Of a stretch of 64,000 nucleotides of DNA, positions 1 through 10,000 are shown in pieces; within the stretch, counting starts at the first letter, position 1, and the number at the start of each line of letters is the position of its first letter. The DNA comes from Oxytricha trifallax (taxonomy: Eukaryota > Ciliophora > Spirotrichea > Sporadotrichida > Oxytrichidae). The stretch is from NCBI GenBank assembly GCA_000711775.1, contig ARYC01000201.1, positions 1-64,000 on the forward strand, read 5' to 3'. The notes under the pieces were generated by a model, which had not been told where the DNA came from, made no database searches, and was given only the letters and a program-made list of their open reading frames with translations. The translations under genes were made by a program, and so were the position numbers.

Positions 1-129
1 ATATGTTAATAGTCATCAAGTTATCTTACCATGTAAAGTTAGGTATCGATAGAGATCTTCCTTACTTCTGAATCTTGATATCATTTCTTGAGCCTCAACT
101 CTTTTCATTTGATCATTGAGTGATTCCAT
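1..129 (-). pseudogene. TBE copy A 22 kDa ORF, N-terminal fragment
   Basis: Reads MESLNDQMKRVEAQEMISRF then RSKEDLYRYL, matching the N-termini of the copies at 21488 and 54988 (MES.NDAMKR..., RSKEDL.RYL). Start is the ATG complementary to 127-129. Function of the TBE 22 kDa protein is unknown. The frame meets a TGA soon after RYL..HGK, where the other copies stay open, so this copy is broken. The rest lies outside the window. Confidence 0.8.
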
Positions 130-693
130 CTTTGTTCCTCTTCCTATTAATGAATTTCAAATTATAACTTATAGACTTCTGGATCCTATTGTTTAAAATT
201 TTACTATTAAATATGGGCATTTTATAGGAGGTCAACCCTGCAAAGATACGTGGGGAAAGTTTGCAGAAGCTGTAACAAACTGCAGAGATTGAGCTCCATT
301 TTTATCAATTTAGTTCCATTAAATTAGTACTAAATTTGTTTAAATTTAATTAGTACTGGTACTAAATTTGTTAAATTTTAATTGGTACCAATTTAATAGT
401 ACCAAAACTTAATTAGTACCTAGTTTTAAACTAATGAGGTTTTAATGGAAAAGTTCCAAAATGGTTCAAATCTAATTGGTACCAGTACCAACCTGAATTT
501 ATTCTCAGTTGGTACCAAAATTAAAAATATTAACATAAAATTAGAAAATTTATAGTTATAAACTAAGTATAAATATGATGTCTAACACATAAGAATCAAC
601 CATTGTTGTTGCAGTGCCAGCTCCTATACAAAGTTAGTATAGCCAGTGAGGTTTTTACTTATTAATAATAGAAATTTAAATTTGAATTTAATC
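130..693. promoter_or_regulatory. Divergent intergenic region of TBE copy A with GTAC-motif cluster
   Basis: Separates the 22 kDa (-) and 57 kDa (+) ORFs. Between about 325 and 525 it holds at least eight copies of short motifs built on GTAC, such as ATTAGTAC, TTGGTACCAA and GGTACCAGTACC, several of them perfect palindromes. The other TBEs have a similar cluster at the same place but with other motifs, so a promoter/operator role is inferred. Confidence 0.5.
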
Positions 694-2169
694 ATGGCGG
701 CTAACTTAAATCGTAAGGCAGTTTCTCTTGGAACAGGTTAATCATTGCTCAACTTTAGCTCCTCCAAGTAACCAGAAGTAATTTATATTGAAAAGGAGGT
801 AGAGCTAAGAGCTCTAGAGTTTGAAGCTGAGGTCTTTAAAATTTAAGTAAAGATAAGAAGGGTAGAGCAGAGATAGGAGTTTAAACATAAATTGAATTGG
901 TTGAGGAAGATAAGGAACAGCAACCAATAGAAAAAATTAAAACATTTTAATGTGAAGACTGCTAAAATTTCTTCTCAACTGAGTCTATCTTGAAGAGGCA
1001 TATCAAAGAGGTACACTCTGGTAGAGCTAAGATCTACTTCAAGCATGATAAAGTAGATGGTAGGTATTAATGCACTACCTGCATGAAGTCTTATACTCAC
1101 TCAGCTAAAGTAAAGAGACGTATGCAAAAGCATCATTTGAGCGAATTCCTGATTAAAGATGAGGAAACTTAAAATTTTGTACCTGCTAAATGAAAAAATA
1201 ACTCTCTTGAGTCACAAAAAAAGAACAGTAGGAGAGACTTAATAGATAGAAGCGATTGGAGTTTGTGAACCAACCAGCAAATGGTATGTATATATCATGC
1301 TTATAAGAGAGAGAAAAGTATATACCTGCATTAAATGCAGTTGACATAAGCAGCTGTATTGAGAACTATTTGAATATTAACGTACCAAACAAGGTAAAAC
1401 TTATAGTTGTTGATGAATTCTCTTTCAAGGTATATCCATTCAAGTATCTCATTAAGAACGAGAAATATTAAAACAGGACTTGGCAAGTTATGCTTTATGA
1501 GAATAGTAGACGTAACTGAATTTAGAGGAGGAATCTTAGAAAAGATAATGCAAGAACTTAGCTAAGCTCGACGGAGTTATACTTGGTCATGGTTTTATTG
1601 CTTTGAGACTCAAGAAGTTTTGAATGATTCTAAGAGAGTATCTCTACCATAATAGATATCCTGATGATTTGAATGAGATACTCACAGATATGACTAAGGG
1701 TGTAAAAGAGCTCCATGATCTAGAGTATGTTCATAGAGATTTGAAGCCAGAAAATGTAATGATAAATATCTGCCCTTTAGAAGTAGTAGTCATAGATTTA
1801 AACAGAGCAATAAGACAAGAAATAGTGACTTTAGCTAAGGTTTTAGGCACTCCAGGATACTTCCCTATAAGAGAGAAATGGACAAATGGCTCTGTATAAT
1901 GGGATGTTTGGGCGGTAGCTGCATTTATCTTAGAATGCGATATGGAAAGTATGTCATACTTTGGAACAAAGCATGAAAAATAATCAATAAGTTTGCCTGC
2001 TAAACATATTAAGCAAGATCAAATATGCAATGAAATTAAGAAGATAGTTGAGATGGTCATCGTTAAAGCTCCAGCATATCCACGATAATCATTAGATGAT
2101 ATACTAGAACAACTACAGACTGCTAAATTCAAGAGGTATCACAAAGATAAGCAGATAAAATTTGTTTGA
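694..2169 (+). pseudogene. TBE copy A 57 kDa zinc-finger/kinase ORF (decayed)
   Basis: Start ATG at 694 (MAANLNRKAVSL, like MSANLLRRAALL in copies B and D). Two C2H2-type fingers lie around 955-1150: the first has CEDC followed by an H-x4-H pair, the second reads CTTC then HH. A kinase-like C-terminal half follows: VYPFKYL near 1430, HRDLKPENVM near 1733, VIDLNRA in place of DFG, and GTPGYFP near 1846. It ends KFKRYHKDKQIKFV-TGA at 2167-2169. Frame breaks occur at about 845, after the fingers at about 1190, and in the kinase N-lobe, so no single frame covers it. DFG is replaced by DLN here and by DFN in the other copies, so the change is a family trait with a further substitution. Confidence 0.85.
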
Positions 2170-2311
2170 ATTAAGTACAGTAATACTCATTAAATATTCA
2201 TTAAATTCATAAAAAATCTGCGTTTTCTCTACTAACCCCAATAAGACCCCAACTATACCCTACAAATCAAAGCACTTATAAACCTCACTAAGGGGTTTTG
2301 GGGTTTTGATT

Positions 2312-3024
2312 GAATAAGAAGTTTTTTCTCGTAACTTATTAGAGAGTTGCAAATTTGATGAAAGGTAGAGAGCAGCTTCTGAATCACCCTTAGCATCACC
2401 ATAGAGATTTGTCACTGTGGTTAGGCATCTCTATCATCTTTATTTCATTAGTCTTAAATGCGTTTTTATCTACGCTTAGCAAAGCTTTTAAGAATGAGAT
2501 TTTAGTTCCCTCCTAAGTCGGCAAGAACAATCCAACTATAATGGATTTATTAATTATAGTAAAGAACTTACCTTGCTATACCAAATATCTATAGAGGTCC
2601 TCTTTACTTCGAAATTTCCTTATTAAACCTTGAAATAAATTTTCTTTTGGGGAAAGTTTCCTGCCCCATATATAAAAATATGTAATTTTTTAATTTTCAA
2701 AGAATTTTTATCAAAAATTATGATATAGTTATATTTAATTTAGCTTCAAATATCATTTCGAGACTTATATAATAAATTTGCATTTTAATGAAATCACATT
2801 GATTATTAATAAAAAACAATTACTTTAGCCTAGTTTATAATATATAATTTGATAAAGAATAATTATGTACCTTGAAAATAACATATTAATTAAGGATATT
2901 TAGTATATAGTTATGGTAATTGAAATTGAAATTTATTTTTTTATTATATTTTTATTGCCAAGAAATATAAAATCTAAATTTGGGGCAGGAAACTTTCCCC
3001 CTTCTCTCTTATCTTAGACTCAAT
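2312..3024 (-). pseudogene. TBE copy B 22 kDa ORF (broken, MITE inside)
   Basis: Minus-strand homologue of the copy D ORF. The central part (2312-2460) matches the stretch of copy D around IEIPNYPEISVTNLYDDAM and LSNKLPERN. The N-terminal part matches RSKEDLYRYLVQQG near 2590-2620. A 354-bp MITE (2648-3001) splits the N-terminus. The position of the start codon (3022-3024) reads ATT on the sense strand where copies C and D have ATG. The C-terminal part was separated by insertion of copy A. Confidence 0.8.
2648..3001. mobile_element. 354-bp MITE with 21-bp terminal inverted repeats
   Basis: Ends are TGGGGAAAGTTTCCTGCCCC and the inverse GGGGCAGGAAACTTTCCCC, flanking about 310 bp of AT-rich DNA with no coding signal. 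It interrupts the N-terminus of the copy B 22 kDa ORF. Comparing with copy D, the flanks (ATAAATTTTCTT and TTCTCTCTT) are the two halves of one sequence, so this is a clean insertion younger than copy B. Confidence 0.85.
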
Positions 3025-3590
3025 CTTGCTTCCTCTTCCTAGAAATGTTAATAAAATTTAAAATTATTGATATCCATTATAAGTTTATTAAAATCTTAAT
3101 ACTAAATAGGGAGGACCTACTGGAAGTCAACCCTGAAAAGCTATGCGGAGAAGCATTGAAGAACTTGCTCCAAGTTTCTCAGGTTGATTTCCATTTTATC
3201 AATCTATCTCCATTAAATTGCTCCTAGTAATGTTTAATTATTTTAGGAGGTCCTCCAAATTAAGTTAAAACTTTTTATTAGGAGTTAAATTTTAAGGTTA
3301 AAACTTAATGAGGAGCATATTAAATTAAAAAATTGTCAATAATTTTACATCCATATTAAGTAAAAACTTGATTTGGAGGACCTCCTAGAGAAACAAAACT
3401 TCATTAGGAGTATTTTAATATACTAAAATATATAAAATTCTCATAAAATATGTCAACTTACAGTCTTTTATGGTTAGTTAATTTTCTTACCTCTCAGCAA
3501 AGAATCTACCAGCGTGTCTTATACTCCACTATTATAGAATATCAAGGTAAATTTTATCATTATTATAATAAAATACATCAGCAAACTAAA
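3025..3590. promoter_or_regulatory. Divergent intergenic region of TBE copy B with GGAGGTCCTCC palindromes
   Basis: Between about 3225 and 3415 it holds about six TAGGAG/CTCCTA motifs, including two longer palindromes (AGGAGGTCCTCC near 3243 and GGAGGACCTCC near 3376). Copy D has the same set in inverse. Closer to the 57 kDa start, 3547-3581 looks like a 35-nt intron (GTAAAT...CATCAG), also present in copy D. This suggests a spliced leader or an upstream exon starting at the ATG at 3450. Confidence 0.5.
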
Positions 3591-5043
3591 ATGAGTGCTA
3601 ACCTTTTGAGAAGAGCGGCATTACTTGGGTAAAGTCAATAAAAATTATCATTCCAGTAACCAGGAAAAGTAGAGACCAGAGACGCTTGTGCTCAGTGGGA
3701 GCCTACTTATGACAACTTTGACCAGTCTAGCTTTGAGATTTAAATATAAGTTAAGTAGGAGGTTATCAAAGAAGCTGTGTAAATTGAGGAGGAGGTTAAA
3801 TAACTCGCCATAGACCATCAATAAATACCAGCCAAAGTAGACTATTAATGCAAAGAATGCAATTAAGTTTTCCCTTGCAAGTCAAGTTATAAGAGACACT
3901 TGAGAGATATACACAACGATATGCCAAGTTTATATCTCAAGCATTAAAAGAAAAATGGCAAATATATCTGTGAGTTATGTGAGAAGCTATATTCTCATAC
4001 AAGAGACCTCAAAGTGCACTTAAATATAAAGAACAATCAAAGTTATGACTTTATTCATGAACCTACAGGAAAAAGTTTCCCATAAAAAGAAGATCGAGGA
4101 ATCCTGTTGAGTCACTTAGAGTTGAGGTATAGGAGTAAGTCAAAAAGAAGAAAGTAGTCAAGAACTTTCAAGTCTTTGAAATCAATAAAATCATTGTTAA
4201 AATAGAGCCAATGATGATTCCCATATTAAAAATTATTGACTTAGATTCTTGCCTAAAAAGCTATCATCTCACTCGTGAAGATAAAAAAATAGAGAAGAGA
4301 GTCATTACTGATGACTAATATGCTTACAAGTTATATCCATTCAATTACTTCCTCGCTGATGGCAAGTTCTATATGGAATTTGCTAATGAGTATTATGCTC
4401 TTTAAAAGGCAAAGTTAAATGAGTGCAGGCATATCATCTAGCTTGATGCTATTTTACTTGGTAAAGATCATGTAGCCTTCAGGCTTCCTTTACTTGAAAT
4501 GACTTACAGAGAATTCTTATCTGAAAATAGATGTCAGAGATAAATTAGCTAGATAGTATAGCAGATAGTTGAGGGGATTGAAGAGCTTCACAAGCTAGGT
4601 TATGTTCAGATAGACTTAAAGCGAGAGAACATTATAATGAGCTTTCAGACTCTTTTCAGTTAATATTATTGACTTCAACAGAGCTCAAAGAGTGCAAGCC
4701 TCTGCACAAGGAAATATATACGGCACTCCTGGATATTTCCCAGAGGGAGAAGATTGAAGAGATGGAGACAATTAATTGGACATCTGGGCTTTAACAGTAA
4801 TAATAATAAAGAGCGACATGCCAAGAACCGATTACTTTAGCTGCAGGGGTGAGAGAGATTTTAAGCAGAGAATCAAACAATATCTCGATAAAAAAAAATA
4901 AATGGAAATCTCAGAGAACTTGCATACTAACTGTTATCAAGCCAAGCTAAGAGAACTTAGCAACAATAGAAACAATCAAACAGCAACTTAGAAAGGTTAA
5001 ATTCAAAGAACTGCTACTTGACTCCTAACTTATGTTTGTGTGA
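3591..5043 (+). pseudogene. TBE copy B 57 kDa zinc-finger/kinase ORF (decayed)
   Basis: Near-collinear with the intact copy D ORF: start MSANLLRRAALLGQSQ, C2H2 fingers near 3850-4030 (CKECNQVFPCKSSYKRHL, then CELCEKLYSHTRDL), kinase-like half from about 4200, end LMFV-TGA at 5041-5043. Its length of 1453 nt is not a multiple of three and the frame changes after the fingers. The catalytic loop HRDLKPEN of copy D reads QIDLKREN here (about 4606-4629), so it could not be an active kinase even if the frame were whole. Confidence 0.88.
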
Positions 5044-5150
5044 AAAATTAAAAAAAAAACTCGCTTGTTATATTCACTTTAATTACTAATATTTAAACAT
5101 TAAATCACTAAATAAACCCTATTAAAAACCTAATATAGAATGTCCTAATA

Positions 5151-5569
5151 TTGTAGGAATACAATTGATTTGGGAAATTAAATTATAATTAATAAATTAA
5201 AATAAATAAATAGTGGCAGTTAACTTTCTGAAACCCTGACAATATGGTACTTGTTCGATAGAGAATTCAAAATCAGCTGGACTTTACTATTGGCGGTACC
5301 TTCCTCTATCGCATCCCTGAAGCGAGTTAACTCGACTTTAATTTTGGCATTAAAATCAACTAAACAAATCACCAAAAATTAAAATCGATTTATCTCTCTT
5401 CTACGATGCGATAGAGGGAGTACCGCCAATAGTAAAGTCCAGCTGATTTTGAATTCTCTATCGAACAAGTACCATATTGTCAGGGTTTCCAGAAAGTTAA
5501 CTGCCACTATTTATTTATTTTAATTTATTAATTATAATTTAATTTCCCAAATCAATTGTATTCCTACAA
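5151..5569. mobile_element. 419-bp palindromic MITE with TA target duplication
   Basis: Two arms of about 165 bp (5151-5315 and 5405-5569) are almost perfect inverse copies, separated by about 90 bp. Ends are TTGTAGGAAT and ATTCCTACAA, flanked on both sides by TA. Removing the element and one TA restores the TBE terminus seen in copy D. TA duplication suggests mobilisation by a Tc1/mariner-type transposase. The near-identity of the arms means recent insertion. A decayed relative lies near 34080-34440 and a lone similar end at 63044. Confidence 0.9.
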
Positions 5570-5628
5570 TAGTCTACTTTTATCAATCAAAAACTCAATC
5601 AAACATCTTCATGGGTTTTGAGGTTTTT

Positions 5629-6469
5629 AATGCATTACAAATTAATTCACAAAAACAATTAATTAGGGGATTTAAGTTTTTGATTTTTAAATATAAAAAC
5701 AGCAAAAAAAATTATTTAATCAATATTATATACAAAATTATATTCACACCTTAAAAAATTACAAGTTAAATTTAATAAATGATGGGAATGATATAGAATC
5801 TTCCACAAAACAAATTATTTATAAAGTTCTCAAAATACAAAATAAATTATTTATAAAGTTCTCTAAATATATAATTTGAATTTTATATTTTTTAAAAAAA
5901 TATAAATAAAATTTAATTTGATAACAATGCACAACCTTAAATAACTGTGAATCCTAGAACCGGAGGTGCGGGAAGATCTCAAGGGTAAATATAACAGCAA
6001 GCTCCATAGACTGCACAGATGAACCAGCAGAACATAAAATATTTTATTATGCTTTTAATATAAAAAAATAATATTTCACCTGTTTTATAAAATTAAGGAT
6101 CGTAAATAATAAATGTATAGAATAATTTGATTTGTTTAAATTAAGTAGAGGATAAAATGTTTTTAATAATAAATAAAAATTTCTACTTCATTAAAGAATA
6201 AAAATAAGATATTTTCATAATTCACTTAGTCCAATATTTGACAGGAGTTATTACTTTATTTTAGTTTTTATTAGAAAAACTCTATCTATATTTATCTATA
6301 TTTTTATCAATGATTCTTAAATACTTATTAAGGCCAAAAAAATTTATTTCAAACTCAAAAATATATAAAATCTAGTTTTAATAATATTGAACAATAATAT
6401 GTTATAAGGAAATAATAAAAATAGATAAATAATTTAAATATTTCTTTTTTTTAGAAACTTTATAATTAA
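5629..6469. other. AT-rich spacer with one short coding-like segment
   Basis: Mostly featureless AT-rich DNA between TBE copy B and the fold-back element. The exception is about 5944-6035, which is richer in GC and reads TVNPRTGGAGRSQGQIQQQA in the ciliate code, with Gln as TAA, CAG and CAA. It may be an isolated macronuclear-destined segment. No partner segments were found nearby. Confidence 0.4.
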
Positions 6470-7091
6470 AAATATTCCTATTTAATAATTAGTCTTTATT
6501 AATTGTTCACCCCGATCACCCTCCTCTAACCTTTATTAAAATTAATATTTTTAATAACTAATTTCTTGTCCTGCTGTCTGATGATACACGTAATTCAATA
6601 ATATTATTATTCAATTCACAATAACCGTAGACTATTTAGAATACAAGCTTCTATAGAAAAATGTTATAATCAACGATTTCTTTATATTTGTAAGATTATT
6701 TTTCCTTACAAATAGTATTTTTTAATAAAAATATGATTAATTTCCAACAAAAATATCATATTTGTCCTTAAATATATTTTTCAATTTAATTAAGAACTAT
6801 TATGACATTTTTGTTGGAAATTAATCATATTTTTATTAAAAAAATACTATTTGTAAGGAAAAATAATCTTACAAATATAAAGAAATCGTTGATTATAACA
6901 TTTTTCTATAGAAGCTTGTATTCTAAATAGTCTACGGTTATTGTGAATTGAATTATAAAATTATTGAATTACGTGTATCATCAGACAGCAGGACAAGAAA
7001 TTAGTTATTAAAAATATTAATTTTAATAAAGGTTAGGGGAGGGTGATTGGGGTGAACAATTAATAAAGACTAATTATTAAATAGGCATATT
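6470..7091. mobile_element. 622-bp fold-back element (291-bp arms, 40-bp loop)
   Basis: Arms 6470-6760 and 6801-7091 are inverse copies with only scattered mismatches (for example CACCCCGATCACCC against CACCCCAATCACCC), around a 40-bp loop. No reading frame is convincing. Outer ends read AATATTCCTATTTAATAATT and its inverse. It is probably a non-autonomous transposon; no clear target duplication is seen. A transcript across it would form a very long hairpin. Confidence 0.88.
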
Positions 7092-10000
7092 TAAAAATAA
7101 ATTTTTTAACTGAACTAAATTCAACCGGCTCGTAATATTAATTAAAACCCCAAAATCTTTTTTGCATTTATTTGCTTTTTTTTTTCTTCTAAATTGCATC
7201 AATTTTTTCATGCTAAAATAGTTATTAATACAAGTTTATGGTTAAAATATTTAAAATTTAAGAGCGAATAAATGATAATAAAAACTAATTTCTCATTAAA
7301 TTTATATTTATTTACTTAAAATTAAATTGAAATTATATTAGAAGTACAACCAAATCTATTATTGTACACTTCTTTTTATAAAAGAAGTGTATTTTTTTTA
7401 GTGTTCAATATAAATTCTTTTATATGATATGATCATTCAAAACATATTTTTACATTAGATTTTTGAAATAAAAGTATTTTGTTAATTCTTATTATTATTT
7501 TAAAGTGATAATATTATTTTAGAAATTAAGCATCATAGGCTTAATTTAAAAATTAAATGAATGAGAAAAAAGTTTTATTAAAAAAGGGTGAAAGATTATA
7601 AATTTAGAGTATTGAGTAAAAAAGTGAGGCAAAATTGAAATTAAAATAAAATTTTGAGATATTAATGAGTTATAATATATTCAAAGAACAGAAATTGAAA
7701 ATGTTGAACAATTTTAAATTATAAATAAGATGCATAATTTATAAAGTATTTTTTTATGTTAAAATTTTTTGAGAATTTTTAAATCTTTAATTATTTAGAT
7801 TCAAATTCTTCAACTCTGATAAAATTTATAAACCAAATAATTAAAATTGAGTAATGTAGAAATGTAAAAAAAAGAATTATTTAATTCTTCTTTTCAGGGA
7901 TTTATAGTTTTAAATGCCTACGCTGCTAATAGATATCCAAAGTTCGTTTAACAGAAGAAATGATCTTAATATTCCAGGCCATATCAGTGAAGCACTTCTG
8001 ATGTAGAACTAATATTATATATAATTTAAATCAGTCAGATTAAGAATCTTCAAATTTATTGTCAAAATGACGATAGATATAAAAGTTTTCTAATGAAGAT
8101 TTAAATTTAGAATATTCTCAAAGAAGATGAACAAATAAATATAATTATTATAAAGAAAATTACAATTCTTATATTTATTTACTTTTATTTAAATAATAAA
8201 AATAATTATCAATCATAATTTTAATTGAAAATATATCAAAATATATATAAATAATTCTCAAGTCATACTTAACCAAATTTAACTTTTAATTTCATAATTG
8301 GCAATATATTAAATCTATCTTTTCTCACACATACATCTTTATTATTAATTTCTCATCATATTCAATAAAGTTAAGTAATTTTAAAATGTATTTATCGTTC
8401 TCCACTTTATTATTTTAAATTGATAATGATAATGAATTTAAAATTATTTTGAGAAATAAATTATTTTTATTCCCATTAAAATTTTTATATAACTTCTTGT
8501 TAGAATTTGGTATAATCTGAAAGATGAGATAAGATTATTTTGTGATAGTTTGTTAATTAAAATTAAAAAAAAATCTCTGGAATATTTTAATCTTGTAGTT
8601 AGAACGTCCTTATTTTCTAGACATTAACTTAGATGTATTATTAATAAAAAAAAATTTAATCTATATAATAATAAATAGAGACTTCATAGAAAAAACTACC
8701 TTTCAATTTATTCTCAATCAATAAAAACTAATATACAGTAAAAAACATGCTTCTTAAAAAAAATGAATTTCTCTTTGAAATATATAAGCCTTATCCAAAT
8801 ATTTGAATAAATTAAAGTATTAGAGGTATTTTATTTCCAGTCAGTAATTAAAAGAAAATTTCCAGGTCTTTTTAAGTATACGATCTAAATTTTTATTTTA
8901 AATAAATTTAGAATATCAAGTAATAAAAATTATGAAGAAATTGTCATAACATTTTAGTTTAAAGTTTAAATTGAAATATATAATAATAATAGATAATAAA
9001 ATTTTGAAATTATTAATATTGATTCACAAAATAGCAATTAGTATTGTACAACAAATAATAATTTTCTAGTATAATAAGTTTACAGCAACAATTAGAGTTG
9101 GTTATTAAGGGTATGCGATCTTATTCCAATTATACTGTAAGAAGGAGATTCTTGATTTTTAATATTAATCAGACAAAGTTTTTATTATTGATAAATAAAT
9201 TTATAATCAGTAAATATAACTATTGAATTAAATTATAAATTTATCTTATAGAAATAATAATAATTCCTCCAAGAATTGATATTATACTGGTACTATTATC
9301 CAGTTGAAATTATATTTTATTTTTGGGTAAGTAAATATTGTAATTTAGTAAGAATTTCATTTATTTAAATTAAATAAATAGTTTAATTGACATAAAATAG
9401 TAAGAAACATTTATATAGTATTGATGCTGAAATAAAATTATTATTATCAAATCAATCTATTTGTTAAAAATTAATTAACAATATAATATTTAGATTCAAT
9501 GTTAAATTAAAAAATTGAATAATTAAATCATATTTATTTTATTTTTATATTATATGTGACTTTAAAGATATTAATTAAAATCTATTCTCTAATTTTTAAT
9601 TTAAAGTATAAATATTAAATGTATAAAATTTACAATAGAGTTATATATATGCTTAAGATTTCATCCATTTTAATCTGTAAATTTTGCAAATATAATTTTG
9701 ATTTTAAGTTATAAAGAGACTATTATTTTATCAAAAGTTAAAAAATAACATAAATTTTTGGAGCAATTTTATTTCTGATTTATTATTTATAAAATCAAAT
9801 TTAAATGAAAATCAGTTTATTTTATAAACTTTAAGAGCTTTAAAAACCATGAAAATATCATTTATTATAAATTTTGAAAATCTTTGTTATAAAAGTAATA
9901 AAATTTTTTTTTATATAATAAAATTATAACTATTTTACCTTATCAATCTATAAGTATAACAGGTTTATATATAATGCATTAAAATTTGAATTTTACTAAT

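Larger units (their letters stand above)
1..2308 (+). mobile_element. TBE transposon copy A (3' portion, enters from outside the window)
   Basis: Telomere-bearing element of the Tc1/mariner-like TBE group. It carries the start of a 22 kDa ORF on the minus strand, a divergent intergenic region, a decayed 57 kDa zinc-finger/kinase ORF, and a terminus of two G4T4 repeats (2291-2308). The base triplet after the end is ATT, which fits the ANT target duplication of TBEs. The transposase end lies left of position 1. It is inserted into the 22 kDa ORF of another TBE (copy B), whose sequence resumes at about 2312. Confidence 0.93.
2312..5628 (+). mobile_element. TBE transposon copy B (split by copy A, holds two MITEs)
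   Basis: The sequence right of copy A continues a 22 kDa ORF (minus strand) homologous to 54988-55470, then a divergent region, a 57 kDa ORF and a degenerate terminus ending near 5628 (GGGTTTTGAGGTTTTT in place of two G4T4 units), followed by AAT. Its 57 kDa and intergenic sequences are far closer to copy D than to A or C, so B and D form one subfamily. Two inverted-repeat elements (2648-3001 and 5151-5569) are inserted in it. The transposase half must lie to the left of the window, beyond copy A. Multiple breaks show that it is dead. Confidence 0.9.

Noticed and set aside
2287-2310. G4T4/C4A4 tracts as chromosome telomeres or fragmentation sites
   Set aside because: Each tract ends a TBE, is followed by an ANT target triplet and pairs with an inverted end where the element is complete, so they are transposon termini.
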